From: Candidatus Aminicenantota bacterium
Lineage (GTDB): Bacteria > Acidobacteriota > Aminicenantia > Aminicenantales > Aminicenantaceae
DNA: 5,885 nt
Direction: 5' to 3'
Assembly: GCA_016926925.1 (NCBI GenBank)
Contig: JAFGNQ010000146.1
Span: 1 to 5,885, forward strand
Both the position numbers and the translations under genes were made by a program. Positions 1 through 5,885 of the stretch are shown here, one piece after another; position 1 is the first letter of the stretch; each line of letters opens with the position of its first letter. Below the pieces are notes generated by a model, which was not told the DNA's origin, searched no databases, and saw only the letters and a program-made list of their open reading frames with translations.

Positions 1-21
1 CCCCTTAAAATGGATGTGTTA

Positions 22-27
22 AAGGAG
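22..27 (+). promoter_or_regulatory. Ribosome binding site that sets the start of the M28 peptidase gene
   Basis: AAGGAG lies nine bases before the ATG at 37. The earlier in-frame ATG at 10 has no such site in the nine visible bases ahead of it, and it would put nine charged residues before the lipoprotein signal. The ATG at 37 is therefore the better start. Confidence 0.75.
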
Positions 28-36
28 AGTAAAAGA

Positions 37-1587
37 ATGAAGAACCGTAATCTGTACAAAGTTATGATCATTTCCATGGTGTCGGTTTTATTCTTTCTTT
101 CATGCGAAAAAAAGGCGTCCGTAAGCTCAAGTGTCATTTCCATCGATGACCTCCGCCGCCATATGGAGTTTATTGCCTCTGATGAAACGGAAGGACGGAT
201 GACCGCTTCAACAGGTTACAAAAAAGCTGCCGATTACGTTGTCCGGCAGTTTAAATCTTTCGGCCTGGAGCCAGGATGGCAAGATGCGGACGACAGCAAG
301 ACTTATTTTCAATCTGTACCTTTTACCCGTTTTCAATTCGGAGAAAACAACGTGCTGACTGTTCGCAGAAACGGGTTGACTGAGGAATTTTTCAAGGGAG
401 GTAATGCCTTCGAATTTGCTCGCCCCGGAAAGGGACCGCTGGATTTGCCTCTACATAATCCCGTATTCGTCGGATACGGCATCTGTGAGCCCGGACTTGG
501 ATGGGATGATTTTTCCAGCCTCGATCTTGAAGGGAAGCTGGCAATCATCCTATCTGGATTTCCTGTAAACCCGAATGAAGGGCCTCAATTCCCGCAGGAT
601 GTGCGGCGCAAATACAGCGACAGAAGAAACGGCGACTCCATACGTTTTCAAAATGTGATCCAGAGAGGAGCTGTGGGGATAATTGCTCTTCCTGACAGTA
701 ATGTATCAGGTAATTGGAATTCGATCGTATCTCAGCTGAAACGCTCCAATCTCGTTCCTGTCGAAGATTACGGGAGTGCTGTCAGGGGAAGTTCTCCCGT
801 CCCATCCCTGTTGGTCCATGCGGACCTGGTATCGAGACTCTTCAAGGATTTGGGCTTCGATCCCTTAACTCAAGATGGCGATTACAGGACCTTCGAGCTG
901 GATAATCTGGAGCTGGGCCTGACGATCGATGTGGCCCAGGAAAAGGTTGATTGTTTCAATGTCATCGGAACTATCAACGGAACCAATCCCGAACTGAGTG
1001 ATGAATACATCACGCTCGGAGCTCACCTGGATCACCTGGGGAAAGACGGTAATGTCGTCTATCGTGGTGCTAATGACAATGCAAGCAGCTGTGTTCTCAT
1101 TCTGGAGGTTGTCGAAGCTCTAGCCCGAAAACCGCTACACCGTCCGTTGATGGTAGTCCTTTTTACGGCAGAGGAAATCGGACATTTCGGCTCTCTCCAT
1201 TTTGTTGCCCATCCCCCTGTTCCTCATGAAAACATTATCCTGAACATCAATTTCGAACAAATCGGTGCCAAGTCCCGTACGTTTGACGGTGTGTGGGCTA
1301 TCGGTCCCTCTGACCAAGAAGAATCTCTATCTGCTGCGCATAAAAATGTCGAAGAGATTACCCTTGGATTCGATGATATCGAATCTCAAATTCCTGTCAT
1401 CAGCGGCAGCGACACGTTGAGCTTTTATCAGAAAGGGCTGCCGGCGATCATCTTAGGTTCCGGCGGTTTCCCGGAGCATCACACTCCTGATGATAATCCG
1501 GATTTGATAGATTACGACCACCTGTATAGGGCCGCTCGCTTTGTTTTGGCCTACATAGAGGAAGTGGGGAACGCAGAAAGGCAGTAA
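37..1587 (+). CDS. Exported lipoprotein M28-family metallopeptidase with PA domain
   Basis: This 516-residue protein is probably a zinc aminopeptidase-like hydrolase anchored in the envelope. Residues 1-22 form a lipoprotein signal ending in FFLSC, with Cys23 as the lipidated residue. A PA (protease-associated) domain spans about 141-281 and opens with the typical FVGYGI...GWDDF pattern. The M28 catalytic domain covers about 305-510. Its expected metal and catalytic positions are His330 (GAHLDH), Asp347 (GANDN), Glu379-Glu380 (FTAEE) and His482 (HHTPDD). Two departures are visible. The ligand normally found as Asp in an N-x-D-x-x-G motif is Glu407 (NFEQIG), and the usual SDH motif reads SDT (458-460). 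Glu can bind zinc, so activity may persist. The reading frame is intact and the length fits PA-containing M28 proteins. It ends 254 bases before the next gene and is probably a separate transcription unit. The substrate peptide or amino-acid conjugate cannot be told from sequence. Confidence 0.9.
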   Translation: MKNRNLYKVMIISMVSVLFFLSCEKKASVSSSVISIDDLRRHMEFIASDETEGRMTASTGYKKAADYVVRQFKSFGLEPGWQDADDSKTYFQSVPFTRFQFGENNVLTVRRNGLTEEFFKGGNAFEFARPGKGPLDLPLHNPVFVGYGICEPGLGWDDFSSLDLEGKLAIILSGFPVNPNEGPQFPQDVRRKYSDRRNGDSIRFQNVIQRGAVGIIALPDSNVSGNWNSIVSQLKRSNLVPVEDYGSAVRGSSPVPSLLVHADLVSRLFKDLGFDPLTQDGDYRTFELDNLELGLTIDVAQEKVDCFNVIGTINGTNPELSDEYITLGAHLDHLGKDGNVVYRGANDNASSCVLILEVVEALARKPLHRPLMVVLFTAEEIGHFGSLHFVAHPPVPHENIILNINFEQIGAKSRTFDGVWAIGPSDQEESLSAAHKNVEEITLGFDDIESQIPVISGSDTLSFYQKGLPAIILGSGGFPEHHTPDDNPDLIDYDHLYRAARFVLAYIEEVGNAERQ

Positions 1588-1614
1588 GGAGCGTACGAAA
1601 AGCTCTGTCTTGTT
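1588..1614 (+). terminator. Possible weak terminator after the peptidase gene
   Basis: GGAGC (1588-1592) can pair with GCTCT (1602-1606), including one G-T wobble, around a nine-base loop. The tail GTCTTGTT follows. The stem is only five pairs and the tail is not a clean T run, so this is a weak candidate. It sits directly after the TAA stop, where a terminator would be expected. Confidence 0.25.
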
Positions 1615-1661
1615 GACTGTAAATACCCTATCCTCTGATATGTAAAACTGTTATCAAAAAA

Positions 1662-1676
1662 GTAAATAAAATTTAC
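1662..1676. repeat. Perfect palindrome GTAAAT-AAA-ATTTAC, candidate activator site
   Basis: The six-base arms at 1662-1667 and 1671-1676 are exact reverse complements around an AAA spacer. The centre lies about 83 bases upstream of the transcription start predicted from the sigma-54 element. That is a normal distance for an enhancer-binding protein site. Related half-sites GTAAATAC (1619-1626) and GTAAAACT (1642-1649) lie 43 and 20 bases upstream of the palindrome's left arm. The region is AT-rich, which raises the odds of chance matches. The role as an operator is inferred. Confidence 0.4.
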
Positions 1677-1725
1677 AATATTTCAGATTGTCTCTCCAAT
1701 TTTCCCATAAACTTTCGCTCAAAAT

Positions 1726-1741
1726 TGGCATACAATTTGCA
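1726..1741 (+). promoter_or_regulatory. Sigma-54 (RpoN) -24/-12 promoter
   Basis: TGGCATACAATTTGCA fits the sigma-54 consensus TGGCACG-N4-TTGCW, with mismatches only at the sixth and seventh bases. The GG and GC elements have the required spacing. Counting the C at 1740 as -12 puts the transcription start near 1752 and leaves a leader of about 90 bases before the ATG at 1842. Promoters of this class need an ATP-dependent enhancer-binding activator; none is encoded in the window. The element also contains TACAAT, which could be read as a sigma-70 -10 box, but the matching -35 region is poor. The Bacteroidota form TAnnTTTG is off by one base here. Confidence 0.65.
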
Positions 1742-1801
1742 GATAAAAAGGAAAATAGGGACGTTTAACTTTAGTGATGATAATCTAAAGCGATTTCACC
1801 A

Positions 1802-1819
1802 CCATCGGTTATCCGATGG
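1802..1819 (+). promoter_or_regulatory. Leader hairpin before the chimeric MBL gene
   Basis: CCATCGG (1802-1808) and CCGATGG (1813-1819) form a perfect seven-pair stem with a TTAT loop. ATTATTTT follows, then the ribosome binding site at 1828. It could act as a weak attenuator, protect the 5' end of the message, or keep the ribosome site open. The T run is interrupted, so a strong terminator is unlikely. The structure is seen directly; the role is inferred. Confidence 0.45.
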
Positions 1820-1827
1820 ATTATTTT

Positions 1828-1833
1828 GGAGGG
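1828..1833 (+). promoter_or_regulatory. Ribosome binding site that sets the start of the chimeric MBL gene
   Basis: GGAGGG lies eight bases before the ATG at 1842, and a hydrophobic signal sequence begins at once. The frame stays open upstream to a TTG at 1725, but that TTG overlaps the sigma-54 element and would add 39 residues before the signal peptide. The longer start is rejected. Confidence 0.85.
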
Positions 1834-1841
1834 ATGGAATC

Positions 1842-3044
1842 ATGAATTTAAAAAGTATTTTTATCGTCATATTCGTTATTCTTTTTCTTTTCCTCACACT
1901 TTTTGCATTTGAGGAAGATTTCCCTGTCCTTAAAGGTCTCTACCTCGGTCAAAAGCCGTCCGGAATGACTCCTGATAATACGGAATACTGTCCCGCCGTA
2001 TCCCCGGATGCCAAATACTTCTTTTTCACGAGAGGCCGCGATATGTACGGGATCGAAGTGGGAAAAGATATACCGTTTCGCATTGATAGATTGGGCAAAC
2101 GAGTTCTCTTTATCAAGAGCGGCAAATCACCGGTTATGTCCAATGTGACGGCTGTCGCTTCCTCCAAAGGGCTGGTCGTTATCGATGCCCACTATAAACC
2201 GGAATGCGGCCACCGGATCCGCCGGCTTGTGGAGGAAGCCTTCGGGCGAAAGGACTTTGCCTATCTGATCTACACGCATGCCGGTGTGGACCATATGGGG
2301 GGTGCTTCTGCCTTTCCGGAGGCGCTTCTTATCGGGCACGAAAATTGTACTGCCCAGATAGAAGGATTGCAGGAACAGCTGCAGTCCGTCGATATTCGCG
2401 AAGCCATGAAGCCACGTCTTAAGTTGATTAAGGATAAGCTTGAAGCCGGTCCCGCCAATAGTGATGAAAAATTCAAGCTGGAAGAAGCGATGCTCTACTG
2501 GAGCGAATTGACCGAACTCATGGCTTCCGGCTTTGCCTACTCCAAGCCGGTTATAACATTTGACGAACGCCTGGATTTTCACCTGGGAGATATTACGCTT
2601 AGGCTGCAGTACTGCACGCCGGGATATTCGGAAAGCGACATTCTCATCCATGTTCCGGAGGAAATGCTTTTAGTCGTAGGTGATATTTTCAATAAAGACC
2701 GCATTCCTCTGATCTCGGAAAAAACCGATGTTCGCCGTTGGCTGGATGTCTTTAGGCCTTTTATTGAAGGTAAGGAAAAAATCCGGTATATCGTCGGTGC
2801 TCACGATGAACTGATTCCTCTCGCCGAGCTAAAGCTTCAGCTCGATTACCTCGAGGCACTATGGGAAGGAGTCATTGCCGCCGAGCAGGAAGGGTTGACA
2901 CTGGAACAAGCTAAGAAGCGTTTTGCGTTTAAAAAACGATTTCCGCATCTCTCCCACCTCAGCACCCGCTGGGTCAGCTGGCCACAGGACCTTCATGAGC
3001 GCAACGTCGAGAAGTGCTGGGAGGCTACACAAAACGTAAAATAG
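1842..3044 (+). CDS. Exported chimera: PD40-protein head fused to degenerate MBL-fold domain
   Basis: This protein has 400 residues. Residues 1-22 are a signal peptide or membrane anchor. Residues 27-44 carry the FPVLKG-YLGQ-P-GMTP motif that also opens the two downstream PD40 proteins. Residues 48-72 hold one propeller repeat (CPAVSPDAKYFFFTR...DMYGIE), most like the last blade of those proteins. The remaining blades are absent. From about 73 to 345 an MBL-fold domain follows, with its first strand pair near NVTAVASSKGLVVIDA. The HxHxDH motif reads HAGVDH: His146, Asp150 and His151 remain, but the second His is Gly148. At the next expected ligand His the sequence has Tyr262 (TPGYSESD). Asp281 (VVGDIF) and probably His321 (VGAHDE) remain. 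A C-terminal region (351-400) contains GLTLEQAKKRF and LHERNVEKCW, which I associate with one MBL hydrolase subgroup. The motif resembles the THSHxDHFGG of alkylsulfatase-like MBLs, but a function is not assignable. It is first in the likely operon, behind the sigma-54 element. It may be an inactive or metal-altered MBL. Confidence 0.85.
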   Translation: MNLKSIFIVIFVILFLFLTLFAFEEDFPVLKGLYLGQKPSGMTPDNTEYCPAVSPDAKYFFFTRGRDMYGIEVGKDIPFRIDRLGKRVLFIKSGKSPVMSNVTAVASSKGLVVIDAHYKPECGHRIRRLVEEAFGRKDFAYLIYTHAGVDHMGGASAFPEALLIGHENCTAQIEGLQEQLQSVDIREAMKPRLKLIKDKLEAGPANSDEKFKLEEAMLYWSELTELMASGFAYSKPVITFDERLDFHLGDITLRLQYCTPGYSESDILIHVPEEMLLVVGDIFNKDRIPLISEKTDVRRWLDVFRPFIEGKEKIRYIVGAHDELIPLAELKLQLDYLEALWEGVIAAEQEGLTLEQAKKRFAFKKRFPHLSHLSTRWVSWPQDLHERNVEKCWEATQNVK

Positions 3045-3084
3045 AGCATAACTTAATAAAAGAAACAATATTTGGGAGTTCGCT

Positions 3085-4044
3085 ATGAACCGAAAATTTT
3101 CTTTTATCATTTCGCTGTCCATGAGTTTCTTTATTTTGTGCATATCCGAAGGATTCACAGAAAAAACTGATATTTCCGTGTTGAAGGGTCCTTATTTAGG
3201 ACAAGAACCTCCTGGGATGACGCCTGAAATTTTCGCACCCGGAATTGTTTCAACTGAGGAATCGGATGGGTGTGTCGGATTTGGAATGGGCGGCGATCTT
3301 TTTTTGTTTCAGAAGCATATAGAGCGGAAGTCCTATACGTACGAGATGACCCGCAAAGACAACCGATGGAGTGCTCCGAAGCTAATCCCTTTTTCAGATT
3401 CTCACCAGGTAGGCGATTTTGCGCTTGCACCGGATGGAAAAACCCTCTACTTCCAGTCCAACATCTTTATAGAGGAAATCGGCAAAGAAGGTGAGGGGGG
3501 AAATATTTGGATGGTAGAGAGGACGAGTTCGGGATGGACAGAGCCTAAAGCATTAGGTCCGGCTGTAAACACGAAATATCATGACAGCTATCCTTGCGTA
3601 TCTGAAGACGGCACTCTCTATTTTTTCAGCCGAAGGCCCGGAGGATTAGGCAAGTCGGATCTTTATGTTTCGAGTCCGACTCATGGTGAGTACAAAGAAG
3701 TGGGAAATATGGGAGAAGCCTTCAACACATCCGAACATGAGTGGGATCCCTACATTGCTCCCGATAAGAGCTACATCATTTTCTGCTCGATGAAACCCGG
3801 GGGGTACGGTGAGGATGATTTCTACATCAGCTTCCGAAAGCGGGACGGATCCTGGACGGATCCGGTAAATATGAGGGAGCCTATCAATTCATCGGCTTCG
3901 GAGAACCGCCCCTGGGTTTCCCTTGATGGGAAGTATTTCTTTTTCACCAGCAATCGTCCCGGCAAGGGAAAACGTGATGTCTACTGGGTTTCGGCAAAAA
4001 TCATCGAAAAACTGAAACCGGAAGAATTGAAGGTAAGAAGTTGA
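3085..4044 (+). CDS. Exported PD40-repeat beta-propeller protein, first paralogue
   Basis: This 319-residue protein has a signal peptide (about 1-24), the LKGPYLGQEPPGMTPEIF motif at 33-50, and about five TolB/WD40-like PD40 repeats. Clear repeats are at 111-124 (FALAPDGKTLYF), 168-196 (SYPCVSEDGTLYFF...DLYVS), 219-249 (EWDPYIAPDKSYIIF...DFYIS) and 274-302 (NRPWVSLDGKYFFF...DVYWV). Strands with the W-x-x-P pattern join them (RWSAP, GWTEP, SWTDP). The first repeat, near 61-76, has lost the S-P-D-G core. The C-terminal tail AKIIEKLKPEE is shared with the next PD40 protein. GGGAG at 3074-3078, six bases ahead, supports the ATG at 3085. The gene starts 40 bases after the chimeric MBL gene. PD40 propellers usually bind proteins or ligands and are rarely catalytic; the partner is unknown. 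Confidence 0.85.
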   Translation: MNRKFSFIISLSMSFFILCISEGFTEKTDISVLKGPYLGQEPPGMTPEIFAPGIVSTEESDGCVGFGMGGDLFLFQKHIERKSYTYEMTRKDNRWSAPKLIPFSDSHQVGDFALAPDGKTLYFQSNIFIEEIGKEGEGGNIWMVERTSSGWTEPKALGPAVNTKYHDSYPCVSEDGTLYFFSRRPGGLGKSDLYVSSPTHGEYKEVGNMGEAFNTSEHEWDPYIAPDKSYIIFCSMKPGGYGEDDFYISFRKRDGSWTDPVNMREPINSSASENRPWVSLDGKYFFFTSNRPGKGKRDVYWVSAKIIEKLKPEELKVRS

Positions 4045-4045
4045 A

Positions 4046-4132
4046 GTGAGAGAGATCTTTTTAAATCCGGAATCACAATTCATCGCAGCATATGGTGCGG
4101 TCAAAAAGATGAAACCGAGGGTCCTGAATTAG
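4046..4132 (+). other. Possible 28-codon reading frame or gene remnant between the PD40 genes
   Basis: A GTG at 4046, one base after the previous stop, opens a frame that ends at TAG 4130-4132. The peptide contains NPESQFIAAYGAVKKMKP. It faintly resembles the PxxQ-x-x-GAxGAA C-terminal pattern of the BadF/HgdC activase family, which would make it a gene remnant, but the match is short and from memory. Otherwise it is a chance frame in the 100-base gap. No strong ribosome site precedes it. Confidence 0.2.
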
Positions 4133-4144
4133 GCAAGTTTAAAA

Positions 4145-5092
4145 ATGAAGAACAAATTGATTTTTGTCGGGCTTATCTTTTCGTGGGTATCTTTCCTTTA
4201 TGGTTTCAGTTTGCAGGGTGACTTTCCTGAGCTCAAAGGTCCTTATTTCGGGCGGAAGGCACCCTTAGGCAAAGCTGAGATCTTTATGGACGGGATCATC
4301 TCGGAATTGAATGAAGATGAAATGTGCGCGGCAATCACCGAAGATGGGAAGGAGTTTTACTTCAATGCTTACCATGAAGGGAACTGGACGATATATGTAA
4401 CAAAGGAAATTGATGGACAGTGGACAAGACCGAGGCCGATGCCGTTTACTTCGGATTATACGGACCGGGATTTTACCATGTCTCCTGACGGAAAGAAGAT
4501 ACATTTCGGATCGAACAGGCCGGGGAGCGGGGGAGAGGGGAAATCGGAATCGTTGGACATATTCGTGACGGAGAGGCTTCCTTCAGGCCTATGGACAGAG
4601 CCCAGAAATATATGTGATCCCGTCAATACGAACCGCAGCGAGAATTACCCCTCTATGGCTCGCAGCGGGAATCTTTATTTTTTTACGAATAGAGAAGATG
4701 GATTTGGAGAATGTGATATTTTCTTATCGAGATGCATTGACGGCAAGTACCAGCCGCCTGAGAACCTCGGAGCTGCAATCAACAGCGACAAACATGATTG
4801 GGATGCGATTATCGCCCCGGATGAGAGCTTCATCATATTCAGCTCAAAAGACAGACCGGATTCCATCGGCAGGCAGGACCTTTACATCTCGTACAAGAAG
4901 GAAGATGGAAGCTGGACTGCAGCCAAGAACATGGGCCCGGCGGTGAATTCTTTCCATGACGAAATCTGTCCGAGTTTGTCACTGGATGGGAAGTGGCTCT
5001 TCTTTACCAGCAGGAGGAGAGGAAGGGCCGACATTTTTTGGATCGATGCCAGGATCATCGAAATGTTCAGACCGAAAGAGATGAGTCAATGA
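4145..5092 (+). CDS. Exported PD40-repeat beta-propeller protein, second paralogue
   Basis: This 315-residue paralogue of the preceding gene product has a signal peptide of about 20 residues (ending near FLYG) and the motif FPELKGPYFGRKAPLGKAEIF at 27-47, in which the PPGMTP part has diverged. Five PD40 repeats follow: 61-85 (CAAITEDGKEFYF), 109-122 (DFTMSPDGKKIHF), 168-195 (YPSMARSGNLYFF...CDIFLS), 219-249 (WDAIIAPDESFIIF...DLYIS) and 275-300 (CPSLSLDGKWLFF...DIFWI). The tail ARIIEMFRPKEM matches the other PD40 protein. All five repeats keep the core pattern, unlike the first paralogue. The ribosome site is weak (AGG at 4131-4133, 11 bases before the ATG), and it is the only gene here without a good upstream site except the coupled one that follows. 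Its stop overlaps the start of the MBL gene, which points to coupled translation and matched amounts. A binding or scaffold role is likely; the ligand is unknown. Confidence 0.85.
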   Translation: MKNKLIFVGLIFSWVSFLYGFSLQGDFPELKGPYFGRKAPLGKAEIFMDGIISELNEDEMCAAITEDGKEFYFNAYHEGNWTIYVTKEIDGQWTRPRPMPFTSDYTDRDFTMSPDGKKIHFGSNRPGSGGEGKSESLDIFVTERLPSGLWTEPRNICDPVNTNRSENYPSMARSGNLYFFTNREDGFGECDIFLSRCIDGKYQPPENLGAAINSDKHDWDAIIAPDESFIIFSSKDRPDSIGRQDLYISYKKEDGSWTAAKNMGPAVNSFHDEICPSLSLDGKWLFFTSRRRGRADIFWIDARIIEMFRPKEMSQ

Positions 5093-5885
5093 AATCTGCA
5101 TTGGGAAAAAAAGTTTTGATCTTTGTCATTATGAGTTTGCCGATTACCTGTCTGTTACCCGCTCGAAATAGCCCCGGTAAAGAAGAAATTGAGGTAACGA
5201 GACTTGCCCCAAACCTCTATAAACTGTGTTACGACAATATCAATTTAGTGGCTTCTGTAGGGAAGGATGGAGTGCTTCTCTCGGATACGGGATTTGAACA
5301 TATGGCAAATGAAATTAGGTCGGAAGTGATAAAACTGGGGAGGGATGATGTGAAAATCGTCATCAATACCCATTGGCATTCCGATCATACGGATGGCAAT
5401 AAAGCATTCGGAAAAGAGGCGACCATAATCGCTCATCACAATGTCCGGAAACTTCTTTCGGAAAGGCAGGTGTCGAAATATTGGAATGAGGAGCATGCAG
5501 CGCTTCCTGAGTGTGCCAGGCCGTGTCTTACGTTTGAAGAAATATTGACCGTTCATTTCAATGATGAAGAAATCGAGCTTATCCATTTTCCCAACAGTCA
5601 TTCAGATGGCGACGTCATCGTTTTTTTTAAAAAGTCCGGAGTAGTCCACCTGGGTGACCTTCTTTTCTCCGATGGTTTCCCTGCTATAGATTTTGAAAAC
5701 GGTGGGAATCCTGAAATGTGGGCAAAAAACCTGCATAAAATCATCGCTATGATGCCTGAGGGGGCGAAATTCATAGCAGGTCATGGACGGGACTATTCTC
5801 TTGATGATTTGAAAAAATATCAGCAGATGATGTCATCCACTGTGAGGACGGTTCGAGATGCTATGGATTCCGGTGAAAGTCTGGA
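5089..5885 (+). CDS. Exported MBL-fold metallo-hydrolase with intact metal motifs (3' end cut by window)
   Basis: The first 265 codons are visible, and the frame is open at the right edge. The ATG at 5089 overlaps the upstream TGA as ATGA, so translation is probably coupled to the second PD40 gene. Residues 1-25 look like a signal peptide (hydrophobic VLIFVIMSLPITCLLPA). The MBL domain follows from about 34. All usual dinuclear metal ligands are present: His95, His97, Asp99 and His100 in NTHWHSDHTDGN, His171 in NSHSDGD, Asp190 in HLGDLLF, and His232 in AGHGRD. The GDVIVFF...VVHLGDL spacing matches a broad group of periplasmic MBL hydrolases; beta-lactam hydrolysis need not be the activity. 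A Cys-x3-Cys pair (142 and 146) lies between the first and second ligand groups and could form a disulfide after export. The substrate is unknown. The missing C-terminus is probably short, because the last ligand has been passed. Confidence 0.88.
   Translation, partial: MKSALGKKVLIFVIMSLPITCLLPARNSPGKEEIEVTRLAPNLYKLCYDNINLVASVGKDGVLLSDTGFEHMANEIRSEVIKLGRDDVKIVINTHWHSDHTDGNKAFGKEATIIAHHNVRKLLSERQVSKYWNEEHAALPECARPCLTFEEILTVHFNDEEIELIHFPNSHSDGDVIVFFKKSGVVHLGDLLFSDGFPAIDFENGGNPEMWAKNLHKIIAMMPEGAKFIAGHGRDYSLDDLKKYQQMMSSTVRTVRDAMDSGESL

Noticed and set aside
1593..1598. GTACGA/CGTACG palindromic bases in the loop after the peptidase gene
   Set aside because: Too short to mean anything on its own.
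1613..1641. Sigma-70 style pair TTGACT - 17 bases - TGATAT
   Set aside because: The -35 box is good, but the -10 box matches only three of six bases, and a far better sigma-54 element lies downstream.
1725..1841. Upstream extension of the chimeric MBL gene from a TTG start
   Set aside because: It overlaps the sigma-54 element, has no ribosome site, and would place 39 residues before a clear signal peptide.
2127..2651. 174-codon minus-strand open frame
   Set aside because: It lies wholly opposite the MBL coding sequence, has no recognisable domain, and is best explained as an antisense shadow.
3843..3863. Direct repeat of GGACGGATCC one base apart
   Set aside because: It falls in the RDGSWTDP coding stretch of a PD40 repeat and is explained by codon choice; there is no third copy.
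5089..5151. Possible lipoprotein signal (PITC) in the intact MBL
   Set aside because: Thr at -1 and Pro at -3 do not fit a lipobox; an ordinary signal peptide ending near LLPA is more likely.
5245..5601. 118-codon minus-strand open frame
   Set aside because: It runs antisense to the intact MBL gene, whose plus-strand frame carries the full set of metal ligands.

Overview
The window holds five plus-strand protein genes, the last cut by the right edge. All five products begin with a signal peptide or lipoprotein signal, so this is a locus for the cell envelope or periplasm. No RNA genes, insertion sequences, integrase genes or CRISPR arrays were seen. The organism is probably a Gram-negative bacterium of moderate GC. 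The PD40-repeat proteins with an LKGPYLGQ-type N-terminal motif recall proteins I associate with Bacteroidota, Acidobacteriota and Aminicenantes. That placement is from memory and is weak.

Layout. Positions 37-1587 encode an exported lipoprotein peptidase of the M28 family with an inserted PA domain. A 254-base intergenic region follows (1588-1841). It carries a strong sigma-54 type -24/-12 element (1726-1741), a perfect AT-rich palindrome about 80 bases upstream of the predicted transcription start, and a 7-bp leader hairpin just ahead of a strong ribosome binding site. From there four genes run in one direction with short gaps: a chimeric protein joining a PD40-protein head to a metallo-beta-lactamase (MBL) fold domain (1842-3044); two paralogous PD40 beta-propeller proteins (3085-4044 and 4145-5092); and a complete-motif MBL hydrolase (5089 to beyond the edge) that overlaps the second PD40 gene by an ATGA junction.

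How they may work together. The four downstream genes look like one operon, probably under sigma-54 and an activator encoded elsewhere. PD40 propeller and MBL domains occur together twice: once fused in one chain, and once as neighbouring, translationally coupled genes. The fused MBL has lost two of the usual zinc-binding histidines, whereas the separate MBL keeps all of them. The most unusual content is therefore an exported PD40/MBL cassette with one catalytic-looking and one degenerate MBL. Its substrate cannot be read from the sequence.
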